A stretch of 64,000 nucleotides of DNA from JAOPZW01 sp963803375. GTDB lineage: Bacteria > Actinomycetota > Thermoleophilia > Solirubrobacterales > Solirubrobacteraceae. Below are positions 16,730 through 28,157 of the stretch, piece after piece. The first letter of the stretch is position 1, and every line of letters begins with the position of its first letter. The stretch is from positions 1 to 64,000 of the forward strand of contig CAWDMB010000001.1 in NCBI GenBank assembly GCA_963803375.1, read 5' to 3'. The notes beneath the pieces were generated by a model. It searched no databases. It was not told the DNA's origin and saw only the letters and a list, made by a program, of their open reading frames with translations. The translations under genes and the position numbers were made by a program.

Positions 16730-18420
16730 CGCGCCCGCTCGACCGCGGCGACGGCGGCCCGCAGGCGCCGGGCGCGCTCGGGGTCCGGGGCAACGGGCTC
16801 CAGGAGGGCGCGAAAGCGCCCGGCCTCCTCGTCGAGGATCGCGCCGACGCGCTCGAGCAGGTCGGCCCGTGCCTTGGCGGCCAGCGTCCGGACCGCCTGG
16901 TCGCCGAAGATCGCCTCGAGCACCTTCTGCCCGAGCGCCGACGTCCCGCCGGCGATCACGACCTCGGCGCCGGTCAGCCCGCCCGTGGAGACGAAGACCG
17001 CGAGCATCACGGTCAGCCCCGCCCCGTTGACGCCGAGCGAGGCCAGGCGCGCGCTGGAGCGCCGGCCCATCCCCTCGCGGCGCACGAGCTCGAAGACCGC
17101 CCCCTGCCACGCGCGCACCTCGTCGCGGGTGCGGCCGACGAGCGCGGGCGAGGCTGCGTCGAGTCCGCGCGCGCCGGTCAGGAGCGCCCGTCCGGCGGGC
17201 CGCTGGCGCCACGAGGCCGCGGCGCGCTCGGCGGCGCGGTCGGCGGCGGCGTGCACGACGGGGTCGAGGCTCGTCTCGACCGCGCTGCGCAGCTCCGCGT
17301 CGGCCCGCGGCGCGCCGGTGGCCAGCGAGCGCAGGCGGTCGCGCAGGCGCCCGATCCGCGTCTCCAGCGAGCGCATGACGTCGCCGGTGCCGACGACGTC
17401 GTGCCAGCGCGCGAGCACCTCGCCGCGCAGCAGCGAGCCGTCGCGCACGGCGGCGTCGACGTCCTCCAGGGCCTGCGCGTAGGCCGCGGCGAGGTCGTCG
17501 CGCAGCGCCTCGACCGCCGCCCGCTGCTCCTCGACGGTGGCGGCGACCGCCTCGGCTCGCGCCGGCAGGCTGTCGAGCGCCCCTGCCAGCGTGCGGCGGA
17601 CGAGCTCCGCCCTCGCCTGGGCGTCGGCCGTGAGGGCGTCGAGCCACGCCCGCACGGGCGCGAGGTCGGCCGCGGGCAGCAGCCCGTCCTCGAGCACCGT
17701 CTCGGCGACGACGAGCAGATCCGTCGTGGCGACGCCCTCCTCGGCCAGCATCTCGCGCAGGTGCCCGGCGACCTCGGGGCCGGCGCCCGGCGGGACGCGA
17801 TTGAGCACAAGGCACAGCGCGGTACCGCGGTCACGCGCGCCGTGCAGGAGGTCCCACGGCACGGCGTCGGCGTAGCGGGCCGCGGTCGTCACGAAGAGCC
17901 ACGCGTCGGCCGCCGCGAGCAGCTGCTTGGCCAGCAGCCGGTTGGCGGCGACGACGGAGTCGACGTCGGGCGAGTCCAGCAGCGCGAGGCCCGGCGGCAG
18001 CGTGTCGGTGGGGTGCAGGCGCAGGTCGCCTGCCGCGGTCGGCACGCCCGAGGCCCGGCTCAGGGCGGGCAGCACGCGGTCGTCCTCGAACCAGCCGAGG
18101 TCGTCGGGATGGCACGCGAGCACGGGTGAGCGGGTCGTCGGGCGCAGGACCCCGGCGGGGCTGACCGTGGCCCCGACGAGGCTGTTGACGAGCGTCGACT
18201 TGCCCGCGCCCGTGGAGCCGCCGACGACCATGAGCAGCGGCGCGTCCATGCGGCGCAGGCGCGGCAGCAGGTAGTCGCCGACCTGGTCGACGAGCTCGCG
18301 CCGGCTCCGCCGCGCACCCTCGACGCCCGAGAGCTCGGCCCCCAGCTCGGCCGCCTCGAGCTCGTCGCGCAGAGCCTCGAGCGCCTCCGCGAGCCCCGTC
18401 GGCGCGACCGCCGCGCTCAC
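16726..18420 (-). CDS. Dynamin-like membrane GTPase, first of a pair
   Basis: The 564-residue protein has a P-loop GGSTGAGKSTLVNSL (about residue 68), a threonine in VLRPTTRSP (G2), DSPDVDSV (G3) and NRVP (a degenerate G4). Long helical segments follow (TVEEQRAAVEALRDDLAAAY, ETRIGRLRDRLRSLATG). A Gly-rich hydrophobic patch (LGVNGAGLTVMLAVFVSTGG, 460-490) may insert into the membrane. It resembles the DynA/DynB-type proteins that work as heteromeric pairs. Its GTG start overlaps the preceding small ORF (GTGA), and its own stop overlaps the next gene the same way, so the three genes form a coupled operon. Confidence 0.82.
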   Translation of the reverse strand: MSAAVAPTGLAEALEALRDELEAAELGAELSGVEGARRSRRELVDQVGDYLLPRLRRMDAPLLMVVGGSTGAGKSTLVNSLVGATVSPAGVLRPTTRSPVLACHPDDLGWFEDDRVLPALSRASGVPTAAGDLRLHPTDTLPPGLALLDSPDVDSVVAANRLLAKQLLAAADAWLFVTTAARYADAVPWDLLHGARDRGTALCLVLNRVPPGAGPEVAGHLREMLAEEGVATTDLLVVAETVLEDGLLPAADLAPVRAWLDALTADAQARAELVRRTLAGALDSLPARAEAVAATVEEQRAAVEALRDDLAAAYAQALEDVDAAVRDGSLLRGEVLARWHDVVGTGDVMRSLETRIGRLRDRLRSLATGAPRADAELRSAVETSLDPVVHAAADRAAERAAASWRQRPAGRALLTGARGLDAASPALVGRTRDEVRAWQGAVFELVRREGMGRRSSARLASLGVNGAGLTVMLAVFVSTGGLTGAEVVIAGGTSALGQKVLEAIFGDQAVRTLAAKARADLLERVGAILDEEAGRFRALLEPVAPDPERARRLRAAVAAVERAR

Positions 18421-18590
18421 CCCGGCGCCCTTGCCTCGCGCAGCCAGGCCGGCGCGCCGGGCAGCGCGTCGCGCTCGCCGGGCGCGCCCTGGGCGAGCGC
18501 CGGCTCGACGTCCTGTCGGAGCGCACGCTCGAAGGCCCGTCGCACCGCCGGGGGCATGACGAGCACGTTCTGCATCCGGTCGCGGAGCAT
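18417..18590 (-). CDS. Small conserved-looking protein heading the GTPase operon
   Basis: The 57-residue frame reads MLRDRMQNVLVMPPAVRRAF, ERALRQDVEPALAQGAPGER and DALPGAPAWLREARAPG. Its stop overlaps the GTPase start as GTGA, the same coupling seen between the two GTPases, which argues it is real. It is probably soluble and amphipathic with no known domain. It could be an adaptor or a leader peptide whose translation feeds the downstream GTPase gene. The Shine-Dalgarno sequence is weak. Confidence 0.5.
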   Translation of the reverse strand: MLRDRMQNVLVMPPAVRRAFERALRQDVEPALAQGAPGERDALPGAPAWLREARAPG

Positions 18591-18792
18591 AGGGAGCCTT
18601 GGGCTGGGCCTAAGGTCGGCGAAAGGTTGCGGCCTAGCATCGGGCGGGTGCCCGTGTGCTCGCGGGCGTCCGTGGCCGCGCGCTGCGGGCGGGGCGGCGA
18701 GCGGCGCGGGGCTCGTCGCCGCCGAGCCCGGCGCCGACGTCGCCTGCGGGTCCGACCGATCGCAGGCGGCCGCAGAGCTGGCGCGCGTGACG

Positions 18793-18821
18793 TTGCACCA
18801 ACAACCAGTTCGCGATACAAT
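18793..18821 (+). promoter_or_regulatory. Near-consensus sigma-70 promoter
   Basis: TTGCAC (18793-18798) and TACAAT (18816-18821) have an exact 17-bp spacer. The local sequence is unusually AT-rich for this genome. The predicted start near 18828 lies upstream of two TTG codons and downstream of the nearest in-frame GTG (18787). This shortens the sigma factor gene. Confidence 0.85.
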
Positions 18822-18858
18822 ACCGACTGTAGCAATCGGAATTTTGAGATGGAGGATC

Positions 18859-19728
18859 TTGCCCACGAAGACCGTCACACCCCGCGACGAGCGTCACGAC
18901 GTCGTCGTCCCCACCGAGGCGCTGGACCAGCTGCTGCAGCGGGCCCATCAGTTCAAGCTGCTCAAGCCGGTCGAGGAGATCGAGCTGGCCAAGCAGATCG
19001 AGCGCGGCGACCTGCTCGCCAAGGAGCGCCTCATCAACTCCAACCTGCGCCTGGTCGTGTCGATCGCGCGCCGGTACCAGGGCCATGGCCTGACCCTGAA
19101 CGACCTCGTCCAGGAGGGCATGCTCGGCCTGATCCGGGCGGCGGAGAAGTTCGACTGGCGCAAGGGCTTTCGCTTCTCGACGTACGCGACGCTGTGGATC
19201 CGGCAGGCGATTCAGCGCGGCCTCGATAACTCGTCGCGTCCGATCCGGCTGCCCGCCCACGTCGCCACGAAGGCGCGCAAGGTCGGCCGCATCCGCAGCC
19301 AGCTCGCCGTCGAGCTCGAGCGCGAGCCCGAGCCCGAGGAGATCGCCGCGGCGGCCGAGCTGCCGCTGAGCGAGATCGAGGAGCTGCGCGCCGTCGACTA
19401 CACGCTCCCCAGCCTCGACCAGCACGTCGGCGACGACGCCGACGGCGCCACCCTCGGCGACCTCCAGGCCGGCGCGGACGAGGCCCCCGAGGAGGAGGTC
19501 CACCGCGAGATGGTCGTCGAGCGCGTCGGCGAGGCGCTCGGTCGCCTGCCCGAGGCCGAGCGCAAGGTCATCGCCATGCGCTTCGGCACCGAGGGCGAGC
19601 CGCGCACGCGCGCGCAGATCGGACGCGAGCTGAAGATCAGCCCGCGCAAGGCCGAGGAGCTCGAGCAGGCCGCCCTGCGTCGCCTCGCGATCATGGGCGA
19701 GCTCGAGGACCTGCGCGAAGCCGCGTAG
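18859..19728 (+). CDS. RpoD-like (group 1/2) sigma-70 factor
   Basis: About 289 residues. Region 1.2 is AHQFKLLKPVEEIELAKQIE; region 2 runs NSNLRLVVSIARRYQGHGLT through FRFSTYATLWIRQAIQR (2.4, -10 recognition). Region 3 is HVATKARKVGRIRSQLAVEL, and region 4 is IAMRFGTEGEPRTRAQIGRE to the end. Region 1.1 is missing, as in group 2 factors. The region 4 helix-turn-helix (RAQIGRELKISPRKAEELEQ) departs from the usual ...GVTRERIRQIE. The start is uncertain: the promoter at 18793-18821 rules out GTG 18787, leaving TTG 18844 or TTG 18859; GGAGG at 18851 favours 18859. Confidence 0.88.
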   Translation: MPTKTVTPRDERHDVVVPTEALDQLLQRAHQFKLLKPVEEIELAKQIERGDLLAKERLINSNLRLVVSIARRYQGHGLTLNDLVQEGMLGLIRAAEKFDWRKGFRFSTYATLWIRQAIQRGLDNSSRPIRLPAHVATKARKVGRIRSQLAVELEREPEPEEIAAAAELPLSEIEELRAVDYTLPSLDQHVGDDADGATLGDLQAGADEAPEEEVHREMVVERVGEALGRLPEAERKVIAMRFGTEGEPRTRAQIGRELKISPRKAEELEQAALRRLAIMGELEDLREAA

Positions 19729-19746
19729 CCCGGGCCCGCCCGGGCT
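19727..19746 (+). terminator. Hairpin at end of sigma factor gene
   Basis: AGCCCGGG (19727-19734) and CCCGGGCT (19739-19746) form a perfect 8-bp stem with a 4-nt loop that begins inside the stop codon. It probably ends the sigma factor transcript. Confidence 0.6.
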
Positions 19747-19836
19747 CTACGGCCCCGGCGGGTGGCAAAGCGCCGAGCGCGCGCAGGCCATGGTGCCGCT
19801 GACGGGTTCTTGACGCGGATGCGGCACCATGGGGGC

Positions 19837-20658
19837 GTGAGCACCCCTCCGAAGCAGACCAAGCAGCAGCGCCGTGACGCCGCCCGCCAGGCGCGCCTGG
19901 ACGCCGAGCGCGCCTCGACGGCGGCCGCCACCCGCAAGCGGCGCCTGTCGATGGTTGGCGGCGTGCTCGCGGTGGCCGCCGTCGTCGTCGTCGTCGCCAT
20001 CGTCGTGAGCTCGGGCGGCAAGGACGACCCCGGGTCGCGCGCGGCGAAGGTCGAGAAGGCCCAGGGGCCGATCCCGGGCCAGAGCGAGTCCTCGGAGATG
20101 CTCGGCGGCATCGCCCAGGACGGCGTCTTCCTCGGCGACCCCAAGGCGCCGGTCCGCTTCGTCGAGTTCGCCGACCTGCAGTGCCCGTTCTGCCGCGACT
20201 TCGCCCTGAACACGATGCCGGTGCTCGTCCGGGACTACGTGCGCACGGGCAAGGTCCGCATGGAGTTCCGCGACCTCGCCTTCATCGGCGAGGACTCGCA
20301 GAAGGCCGGGCGCTGGGCGGCGGCCGCCGCCCGGCAACGCAGGCTGTGGAACTTCAGCGACATCTTCTACTTCAACCAGGGCGACGAGAACTCGGGCTAC
20401 GTCACCGACGCGTTCCTGGCCAAGATCGCCACCGCGGCGGGCGTCGACGCGGCCAAGGCGAGGGCCTACGCGAGCACGGCGGCGGCCGACGTGCCGATCA
20501 GGGAGGCCACCGCGCTCGCCCAGCGCTTCGGCGTCAGCTCGACGCCGAGCTTCCTCGTCGGCAAGCGCGGCGGCGGCCTGGCCAAGGTCGAGGCCGGCCC
20601 GACCGATCTCGCGAAGCTCAAGGCGGCGATCGACAGTCAGCTCAAGGCCTCCACGTGA
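19837..20658 (+). CDS. Membrane-anchored DsbA-family thiol oxidoreductase
   Basis: About 273 residues: a basic cytoplasmic N-terminus (PKQTKQQRRDAARQARLDAE), one span (about 37-58, VGGVLAVAAVVVVVAIVVSS), then an extracytoplasmic thioredoxin fold. That domain has the CPFC active site (Cys116, Cys119) in FVEFADLQCPFCRDFALNT and the cis-Pro loop FGVSSTPSFLVG. It introduces disulfides into exported proteins. The VKOR gene that follows, overlapping by GTGA, would reoxidise it. The GTG start could be leaderless (CACCAT lies six bases upstream); ATG 19819 in the same frame is the alternative. Confidence 0.9.
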   Translation: MSTPPKQTKQQRRDAARQARLDAERASTAAATRKRRLSMVGGVLAVAAVVVVVAIVVSSGGKDDPGSRAAKVEKAQGPIPGQSESSEMLGGIAQDGVFLGDPKAPVRFVEFADLQCPFCRDFALNTMPVLVRDYVRTGKVRMEFRDLAFIGEDSQKAGRWAAAAARQRRLWNFSDIFYFNQGDENSGYVTDAFLAKIATAAGVDAAKARAYASTAAADVPIREATALAQRFGVSSTPSFLVGKRGGGLAKVEAGPTDLAKLKAAIDSQLKAST

Positions 20659-21110
20659 GCGCGGGCCGCGCGGACGCCGGCCTGCGCCTCGCCGCGATCG
20701 CGCTGGCCGTCGCGGGGCTCGGGGTTGCGAGCTACCTGACGTACGTGCACTACGAGGGCGTCGAGCCGGTCTGCGCCCTCGGCGGCAGCTGCGAGAAGGT
20801 CCAGACCTCGGAGTGGTCGAAGCTCGCCGGGATCCCGGTCGCGCTGCTCGGCCTGATCGGCTACGCCCTGATCCTCGGCTCGCTCTTCGTGCGCGGCGAG
20901 GCCGGGCTCGTGGCCGGCGCCCTCCTCGCGCTCGCGGGCTTCGGCTTCAGCGCCTACCTGACCTACCGCGAGCTCTTCAGCATCGACGCGATCTGTGTGT
21001 GGTGCCTGGCGAGCGCGGCGCTGATGACGCTGCTGGCGATCGTGACCACGGCGCGCCTGCTGCGCGCGCCGCCGAGCCCTCGCGCGGAAGGTGTACCCTA
21101 CGTAGGGTGA
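20655..21110 (+). CDS. Vitamin K epoxide reductase (VKOR) family protein
   Basis: A 151-residue membrane protein of four to five spans. Outer-loop cysteines Cys40 and Cys46 (CALGGSCEKV) and the CVWC redox centre (Cys114, Cys117) are all present, as is the conserved Ser/Trp context EWSKLAGIPVALLG. Bacterial VKOR passes electrons from DsbA to menaquinone. It starts at GTG 20655, overlapping the DsbA stop, and its own stop overlaps the next GTG (21107). Co-expression with the DsbA protein is therefore nearly certain. Confidence 0.92.
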   Translation: MSAGRADAGLRLAAIALAVAGLGVASYLTYVHYEGVEPVCALGGSCEKVQTSEWSKLAGIPVALLGLIGYALILGSLFVRGEAGLVAGALLALAGFGFSAYLTYRELFSIDAICVWCLASAALMTLLAIVTTARLLRAPPSPRAEGVPYVG

Positions 21111-21331
21111 AGAAGACGAGCCTCTATCTCGACCGCGACCTGGACGAGGCGCTCGCGCGCCGCGCGGCGGACGAGGGGCTCACGAAGGCCGAGCTCGTCC
21201 GGCGCCTGCTCGCGGGCGCGATCCAGCGCCCGCCGCGGCCCAAGCCGTCGGTCGGCGTGTTCCGCAGCACCGACGGCGGCAGCGTGCGGCGCGACCTCAA
21301 CCGCTGGATGCAGGGCTTCGGCGAGGATTGA
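21107..21331 (+). CDS. Ribbon-helix-helix (VapB-like) antitoxin
   Basis: The 74-residue product reads VKKTSLYLDRDLDEALARRA and then ADEGLTKAELVRRLLAGAI, a ribbon-helix-helix domain. A short tail (VGVFRSTDGGSVRRDLNRWM) follows that should dock on the PIN toxin. Its GTG overlaps the VKOR stop and its stop overlaps the toxin TTG, so it is embedded in the disulfide operon. ACCCTACGTAGGGT, a palindrome at its own start (21096-21109), could be an operator. Confidence 0.85.
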   Translation: MKKTSLYLDRDLDEALARRAADEGLTKAELVRRLLAGAIQRPPRPKPSVGVFRSTDGGSVRRDLNRWMQGFGED

Positions 21332-21738
21332 CAGTCGTCCTCGACACGAACGTCGTCCTCGCGCTCTACGACACGGCCGATCCCGACCACGCGCTCGTCG
21401 CCGACTGGCTCGAGCGCGCCGACGAGGATCTCGTGGCGACGCCGCTTGCGCTGGCCGAGATGGACCACCTCGTCGCCCGCCGCGGGGGCGACCGCGCTCG
21501 TGAAGCGCTCTGGCGCGACCTCGAGGCCGGCGCCTACCTCGTGCGCTGGTGGGCCGACGCGCTCGCCGAGACGCTGCAGATCGCGCGCCGCCATCCGTTC
21601 GCCGGGCTGACGGACGCCTCGCTCGTCGCGCTCGCCGGCCGGCTGCGCACGAACCGCATCGCGACCTTCGACCACCACTTCCGTGCACTGACGACCCCTG
21701 ACGGGCAACCCTTCACCGTGCTGCCCGACGACCTCTAG
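21328..21738 (+). CDS. vapC: PIN-domain (VapC-like) toxin
   Basis: The 136-residue PIN ribonuclease is MTVVLDTNVVLALYDTADPD onwards. Metal ligands are Asp6, Glu44 (LALAEMDHLVARR), the Asp in FAGLTDASLVALAGRL, and Asp in IATFDHHFRAL near the end. The TTG start overlaps the antitoxin stop (TTGA). It is the fourth gene in a chain that begins with DsbA, and the aconitase gene starts eight bases after its stop. Confidence 0.85.
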   Translation: MTVVLDTNVVLALYDTADPDHALVADWLERADEDLVATPLALAEMDHLVARRGGDRAREALWRDLEAGAYLVRWWADALAETLQIARRHPFAGLTDASLVALAGRLRTNRIATFDHHFRALTTPDGQPFTVLPDDL

Positions 21739-21745
21739 AGGGAAG

Positions 21746-24562
<2,817 letters not shown>

Positions 24563-24569
24563 GACGACG

Positions 24570-25715
24570 ATGGCCGTCCTGATCTTCGGCGACACGCTGC
24601 GCTCGCCCGCCCTGCGCCACGAGATCCCGCTCGCGGTCGGCGACCCGTTCCTCTACCTCGAGACGGACGGGCGCCGCGCGGTCGTCACCAACGCGCTCGA
24701 GGTCGACCGGATCGCGGCCGCCGCCCCCGAGGTCGAGCGGCTGCTCACGAACGAGCTCGGCGCCGACGAGCTGATCGCGGCCGGGCACTCGCGCGCGGAG
24801 GTCGACCGCGAGGTCGGCGTGCGGGCCGCGCGCGAGCTCGGGATCTCCGTGGCCTCCGTGCCCCCCGAGTTCCCGCTCGCGCTCGCCGACCGCCTGCGGG
24901 CCGACGGGGTGCAGCTGAGCCCCGACGACGAGCTCTTCGAGACGCGTCGCCGCCGCAAGACGGCGGCCGAGCTCGAGGGCATCCGGCGGGCCACCGCGGC
25001 CGGCCTGGCCGGCCTCGACGAGGCCGCGCGCGTCCTGCGCGAGGCCGCGATCGACGGCGAGCGCCTGCGCCTCGACGGCGCGGTGCTCACGGCCGAGGCG
25101 CTGCGGGCGCGCATCCGCGCCGTGTGCGCCGCGCGCGGTGCGCCCGCGCCCGAGGACATCATCGTCGCGCCGATGCGCCCCGGCGACCAGGTCGGGCACG
25201 AGCCCGGCTCCGGCCCGCTTCCGGCGCACGCTCCGCTCTGCGTCGACCTCTGGCCCCAGGACGAGGCGACGGGCTGCTGGTCGGACATGACGCGCACGTG
25301 GGTCGTCGGCGAGATCTCCTCCGCCGTGGGCGCGTTGCACGAGCTCGTCCTCGAGGCCCACCGGCGCGCGCTCGAGCACGTGCGCCCCGGCGCGCGCGGC
25401 GTCGACGTCTACGGCGTCGCCTGCGAGGTCTTCGAGGCCGCCGGGCACCCGACGCAGCGCACGAAGGCGCCGGGGGAGACGCTGCGCCACGGCTTCTTCT
25501 TCGGGCTCGGCCACGGCGTCGGCCTCGAGGTCCACGAGCCGCCCGCCCTCGGGCGCACGGGCAGCGAGCAGCTCGTGGCCGGCGACGTCGTCGCCGTCGA
25601 GCCCGGGACCGTCGACCTCGAGCACGGCGGGGTGCGGGTCGAGGACCTCGTGATCGTCACCGACGCCGGCCCGGAGAACCTCACGATCGCCCGGACCTAC
25701 GATCTGCGCCCATGA
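24570..25715 (+). CDS. M24-family Xaa-Pro aminopeptidase-like protein
   Basis: The 381-residue protein has a creatinase-like N-terminal domain (about 1-160) and a pita-bread C-terminal domain. All five metal ligands are seen: Asp in CVDLWPQ, Asp in WSDMTRTW, His in LGHGVGLEVHE, Glu in VVAVEPG and Glu in VRVEDLVIVT. Members remove N-terminal residues before proline, though some are dipeptidases. ATG 24570 lies seven bases after the aconitase stop, and its stop region overlaps the ADH start by four bases. Confidence 0.88.
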   Translation: MAVLIFGDTLRSPALRHEIPLAVGDPFLYLETDGRRAVVTNALEVDRIAAAAPEVERLLTNELGADELIAAGHSRAEVDREVGVRAARELGISVASVPPEFPLALADRLRADGVQLSPDDELFETRRRRKTAAELEGIRRATAAGLAGLDEAARVLREAAIDGERLRLDGAVLTAEALRARIRAVCAARGAPAPEDIIVAPMRPGDQVGHEPGSGPLPAHAPLCVDLWPQDEATGCWSDMTRTWVVGEISSAVGALHELVLEAHRRALEHVRPGARGVDVYGVACEVFEAAGHPTQRTKAPGETLRHGFFFGLGHGVGLEVHEPPALGRTGSEQLVAGDVVAVEPGTVDLEHGGVRVEDLVIVTDAGPENLTIARTYDLRP

Positions 25716-26826
25716 AGGTCCGTGCCGCCGTCCTCGAGGCGTTCGGGGAGCCGCTCGCCGTCCAGGACGTCGACCTCGCCGAGCCGCACGCGGGCGAGGT
25801 GCTCGTGCGCCTCGAGGCCTGCGGCGTCTGCCACACCGACCTCTACACCGCCGGCGGCGCCGACCCGTCGGGGTACGCGCCGACCGTCCTCGGCCACGAG
25901 GGCGCCGGCATCGTCGAGGCGCTCGGCCCGGGCGTCGAGAGCGTCGCGGTGGGCGACCGGGTGGTCACGCTCTTCTCGCCCCAGTGCCGCGAGTGCGTGC
26001 ACTGCCGCTCGCCGAAGACCAACCTCTGCCTGGCGATCCGCGACCAGCAGAACCGGGGCTTGTTGCCCGACGGGACGACGCGCCTCTCGCGCGGCCGGGA
26101 GCCGATCCGCCACTTCATGGGCACGAGCGCGTTCGCGGAGGCGACGGTCCTGCCCGAGATCGCGCTGGCCAAGGTCGACAGGGCCGCCCCCGCGGACGTC
26201 ATCTGCACCCTCGCGTGCGGGGCCACGACCGGCATCGGCGCGGCGCTGTACGTCGCCGGGGTAAAGGCGGGCTCGACGTGCGCGGTCTTCGGAGCCGGGC
26301 TCGTCGGCCTCGGCGCCGTAGCCGGCTGCCGCCTGGCCGGCGCCGAGCGCATCATCTGCGTCGACCTCTCCGAGGACCGGCTCGCGATCGCGCGGGCCCA
26401 GGGCGCGACGGAGACCTTCGTCGGCGCGGCGGAGGGGATCGATGTCGTCGAGCGCATCCTCGAGCTGACCGGCGGCTTCGGCGCCGACTACACGTTCGAG
26501 GCCACCGGGAGCGTGGCCGTCATGCGTCAGGCGGTCGAGGCGGCGCGCATGGGCTGGGGGGGCTATGCACGATCGCCGGCGTCGCCGGCAGGGGCGAGGT
26601 CCTCGAGGTCGTCCCCCGCCTCCTCATCACCGGCCGGCGGATCGCGGGCACCTCGTTTGGCGGGGCCAAGGGCCGCGACCGGGTGCCCGAGCTCGCGCGT
26701 TTGTACCTGGACGGCGGGCTCGACCTTGCCTCCCTCATCTCCCGCCGGATGCCGCTCGACGACGTCAACGAGGCCTTCGAGCTCATGGAGCGCGAGGACG
26801 GCATCCGCTCGGTCCTGACCTTCTAG
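25712..26826 (+). pseudogene. Frameshifted zinc-dependent alcohol dehydrogenase
   Basis: Frame 1 (MKVRAAVLEAFGEPLAVQDV) has the catalytic zinc site (ACGVCHTDLYTAG, GHEGAGIVEALGPG), the structural four-Cys site (CRECVHCRSPKTNLC) and the Rossmann motif GAGLVGLGAV. The frame breaks in a G7 run at about 26556-26562. The remainder continues one frame over as CTIAGVAGRGEVLEVVPRLL to REDGIRSVLTF, ending at 26826. Restoring one G gives an intact 371-residue class III-like enzyme. So it is a one-base deletion: a real mutation, a phase-variable tract, or an assembly error. All catalytic residues are otherwise intact. Confidence 0.85.
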
Positions 26827-26868
26827 GTCGAGTTGTGCCACGGCCCGGCGATGAGCCGAGTACTGGAA

Positions 26869-26896
26869 AAGGCGTCCATATGCCATATGACGCCTT
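26869..26896 (+). terminator. Hairpin with IS630 inserted at its edge
   Basis: AAGGCGTC (26869-26876), a one-base bulge, ATAT, loop GCC, ATAT and GACGCCTT (26889-26896) form a 12-bp stem 42 bp after the alcohol dehydrogenase stop. IS copy 2 begins two bases later at the TA. The hairpin could be the dehydrogenase terminator or a structural target for the element. Confidence 0.6.
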
Positions 26897-26897
26897 A

Positions 26898-28144
26898 GTG
26901 GTCCTCGTCGCAAGTACGCGGCGGATGCTTGGAGGAGTGGGCCGCCGCGCGGCGAAGCTTGTGGTGATGGCGGGCAAGTCTCCCTTCGAGGTGGTCCTGA
27001 GCGAGGAGCAGCGGCGTGAGCTTGAGCGCCGCGCGGCTGCCTACTCGGGCCCGCATCGGGACGTTGTGCGTGCCAAGGCGATCCTCTACGCGGCGGCTGG
27101 GATGTCCAACGCGGAGATCGCGCGGCGGCTTGATCAGTCGCGCCAGGCGGTGTCGGACTGGCGAAAACGCTTCTGCCGCGAGGGCGTCCAGGGGCTTGAG
27201 GAGAGACCGCGGCCCGGCCGGCCGCGGCGCTTTTCCCCCGGGGCAGATCGCCGAGGTCAAGGCGCTGGCGTGCGAGCTGCCGGCCCAGTCCGGGGTTCCG
27301 CTGTCGCGCTGGTCGGCGGCTGAGGTCGCGCGCGCGGCGATCGAGCGCGGGATCGTCGCCCAGGTGTCGGGCATCACGGTCTGGCGGTGGCTTCGCGAGG
27401 ACGCGATCCGCCCGTGGAACTATCGCTCGTGGATCTTCCCGCGCGACCCGCGCTTCGCCGAGAAGGCCGGCCCGATCCTCGATCTCTACGAGGGGCGCTG
27501 GGAAGGCCAGCTGCTCGAGCCCGGCGACTTCGTCGTGTGCGCCGATGAGAAGCCCTCGATCCAGGCCCGCGCCCGCATCTACCCGACCGAGCCCACACCG
27601 GCCGGGCTGCGCGTGGAGCATGAGTTCGAGCGCAAGGGCGCGCTGTGCTACCTGGCTGCCTGGGACATCCGGCGCGCCAGGATCTTCGACCGCTGCGCGC
27701 CCAAGGACGGCATCGAGCCGTTCGATCAGCTCATCGAGCAGTTCATGAGCATCGAGCCCTACGCGTCCGCGCAGCGCGTGTTCGTCGTCGTCGACAACGG
27801 CTCTGCGCATCGCGGCAAGCGCTCGATCGATCGCCTCCAGGGCGCCTGGCGCAACCTCATCCTCGTGCACACCCCGGTCCACGCCTCCTGGCTCAACCAG
27901 GCCGAGATCTACTTCAGCGTCGCGCAGCGCAAGGTGCTGCAGCCCAACTACTTCTCAGACCTCGACGAGCTCGAGCGCACGCTGCTGGCATTCGCGCGCC
28001 ACTACGAACAGATCGCCCAGCCCTTCGAGTGGAAGTTCACTCGCGCCGACCTCCACAAGCTCCTCGCCCGTCTCGATCAGCCCACGCCGCTCCAGCTCGC
28101 CGCGTGACCACCCCACCCGTCAACGAACTTGCGACGAGGACCAC
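26898..28144 (+). mobile_element. IS630-family insertion sequence, copy 2
   Basis: The element has the same 1247-bp length, the same 18-bp perfect inverted repeats (26898-26915 and 28127-28144) and the same orientation as copy 1. It is cleanly flanked by TA on both sides (26896-26897 and 28145-28146), the expected target duplication. It lies between the frameshifted alcohol dehydrogenase and a hairpin with a T tail at 28158-28178, so no gene is split here. Confidence 0.94.
26967..28107 (+). CDS. IS630-family transposase (copy 2), split by a +1 frameshift
   Basis: The product matches copy 1: a helix-turn-helix N-terminal frame starting at ATG 26967, and a DDE catalytic frame ending at 28107 with the same three acidic residues. 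The same T4C5G4 run (27231-27243) joins the frames, again needing a +1 shift. Identity of the two copies points to recent transposition. That implies an active transposase exists, either by frameshifting in these copies or supplied from elsewhere. Confidence 0.85.
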
Positions 28145-28157
28145 TAAGTCAGCACTC

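Noticed and set aside
13563..16793. Long minus-strand frame of about 1076 codons
   Set aside because: It spans several unrelated genes and a gap, is dominated by Arg/Ala/Gly/Pro, and competes with the dynamin-like gene in another frame that has a P-loop and switch motifs.
18787..18858. GTG 18787 as the sigma factor start
   Set aside because: The -35/-10 pair at 18793-18821 lies downstream of that codon, so a transcript from it would not include GTG 18787.
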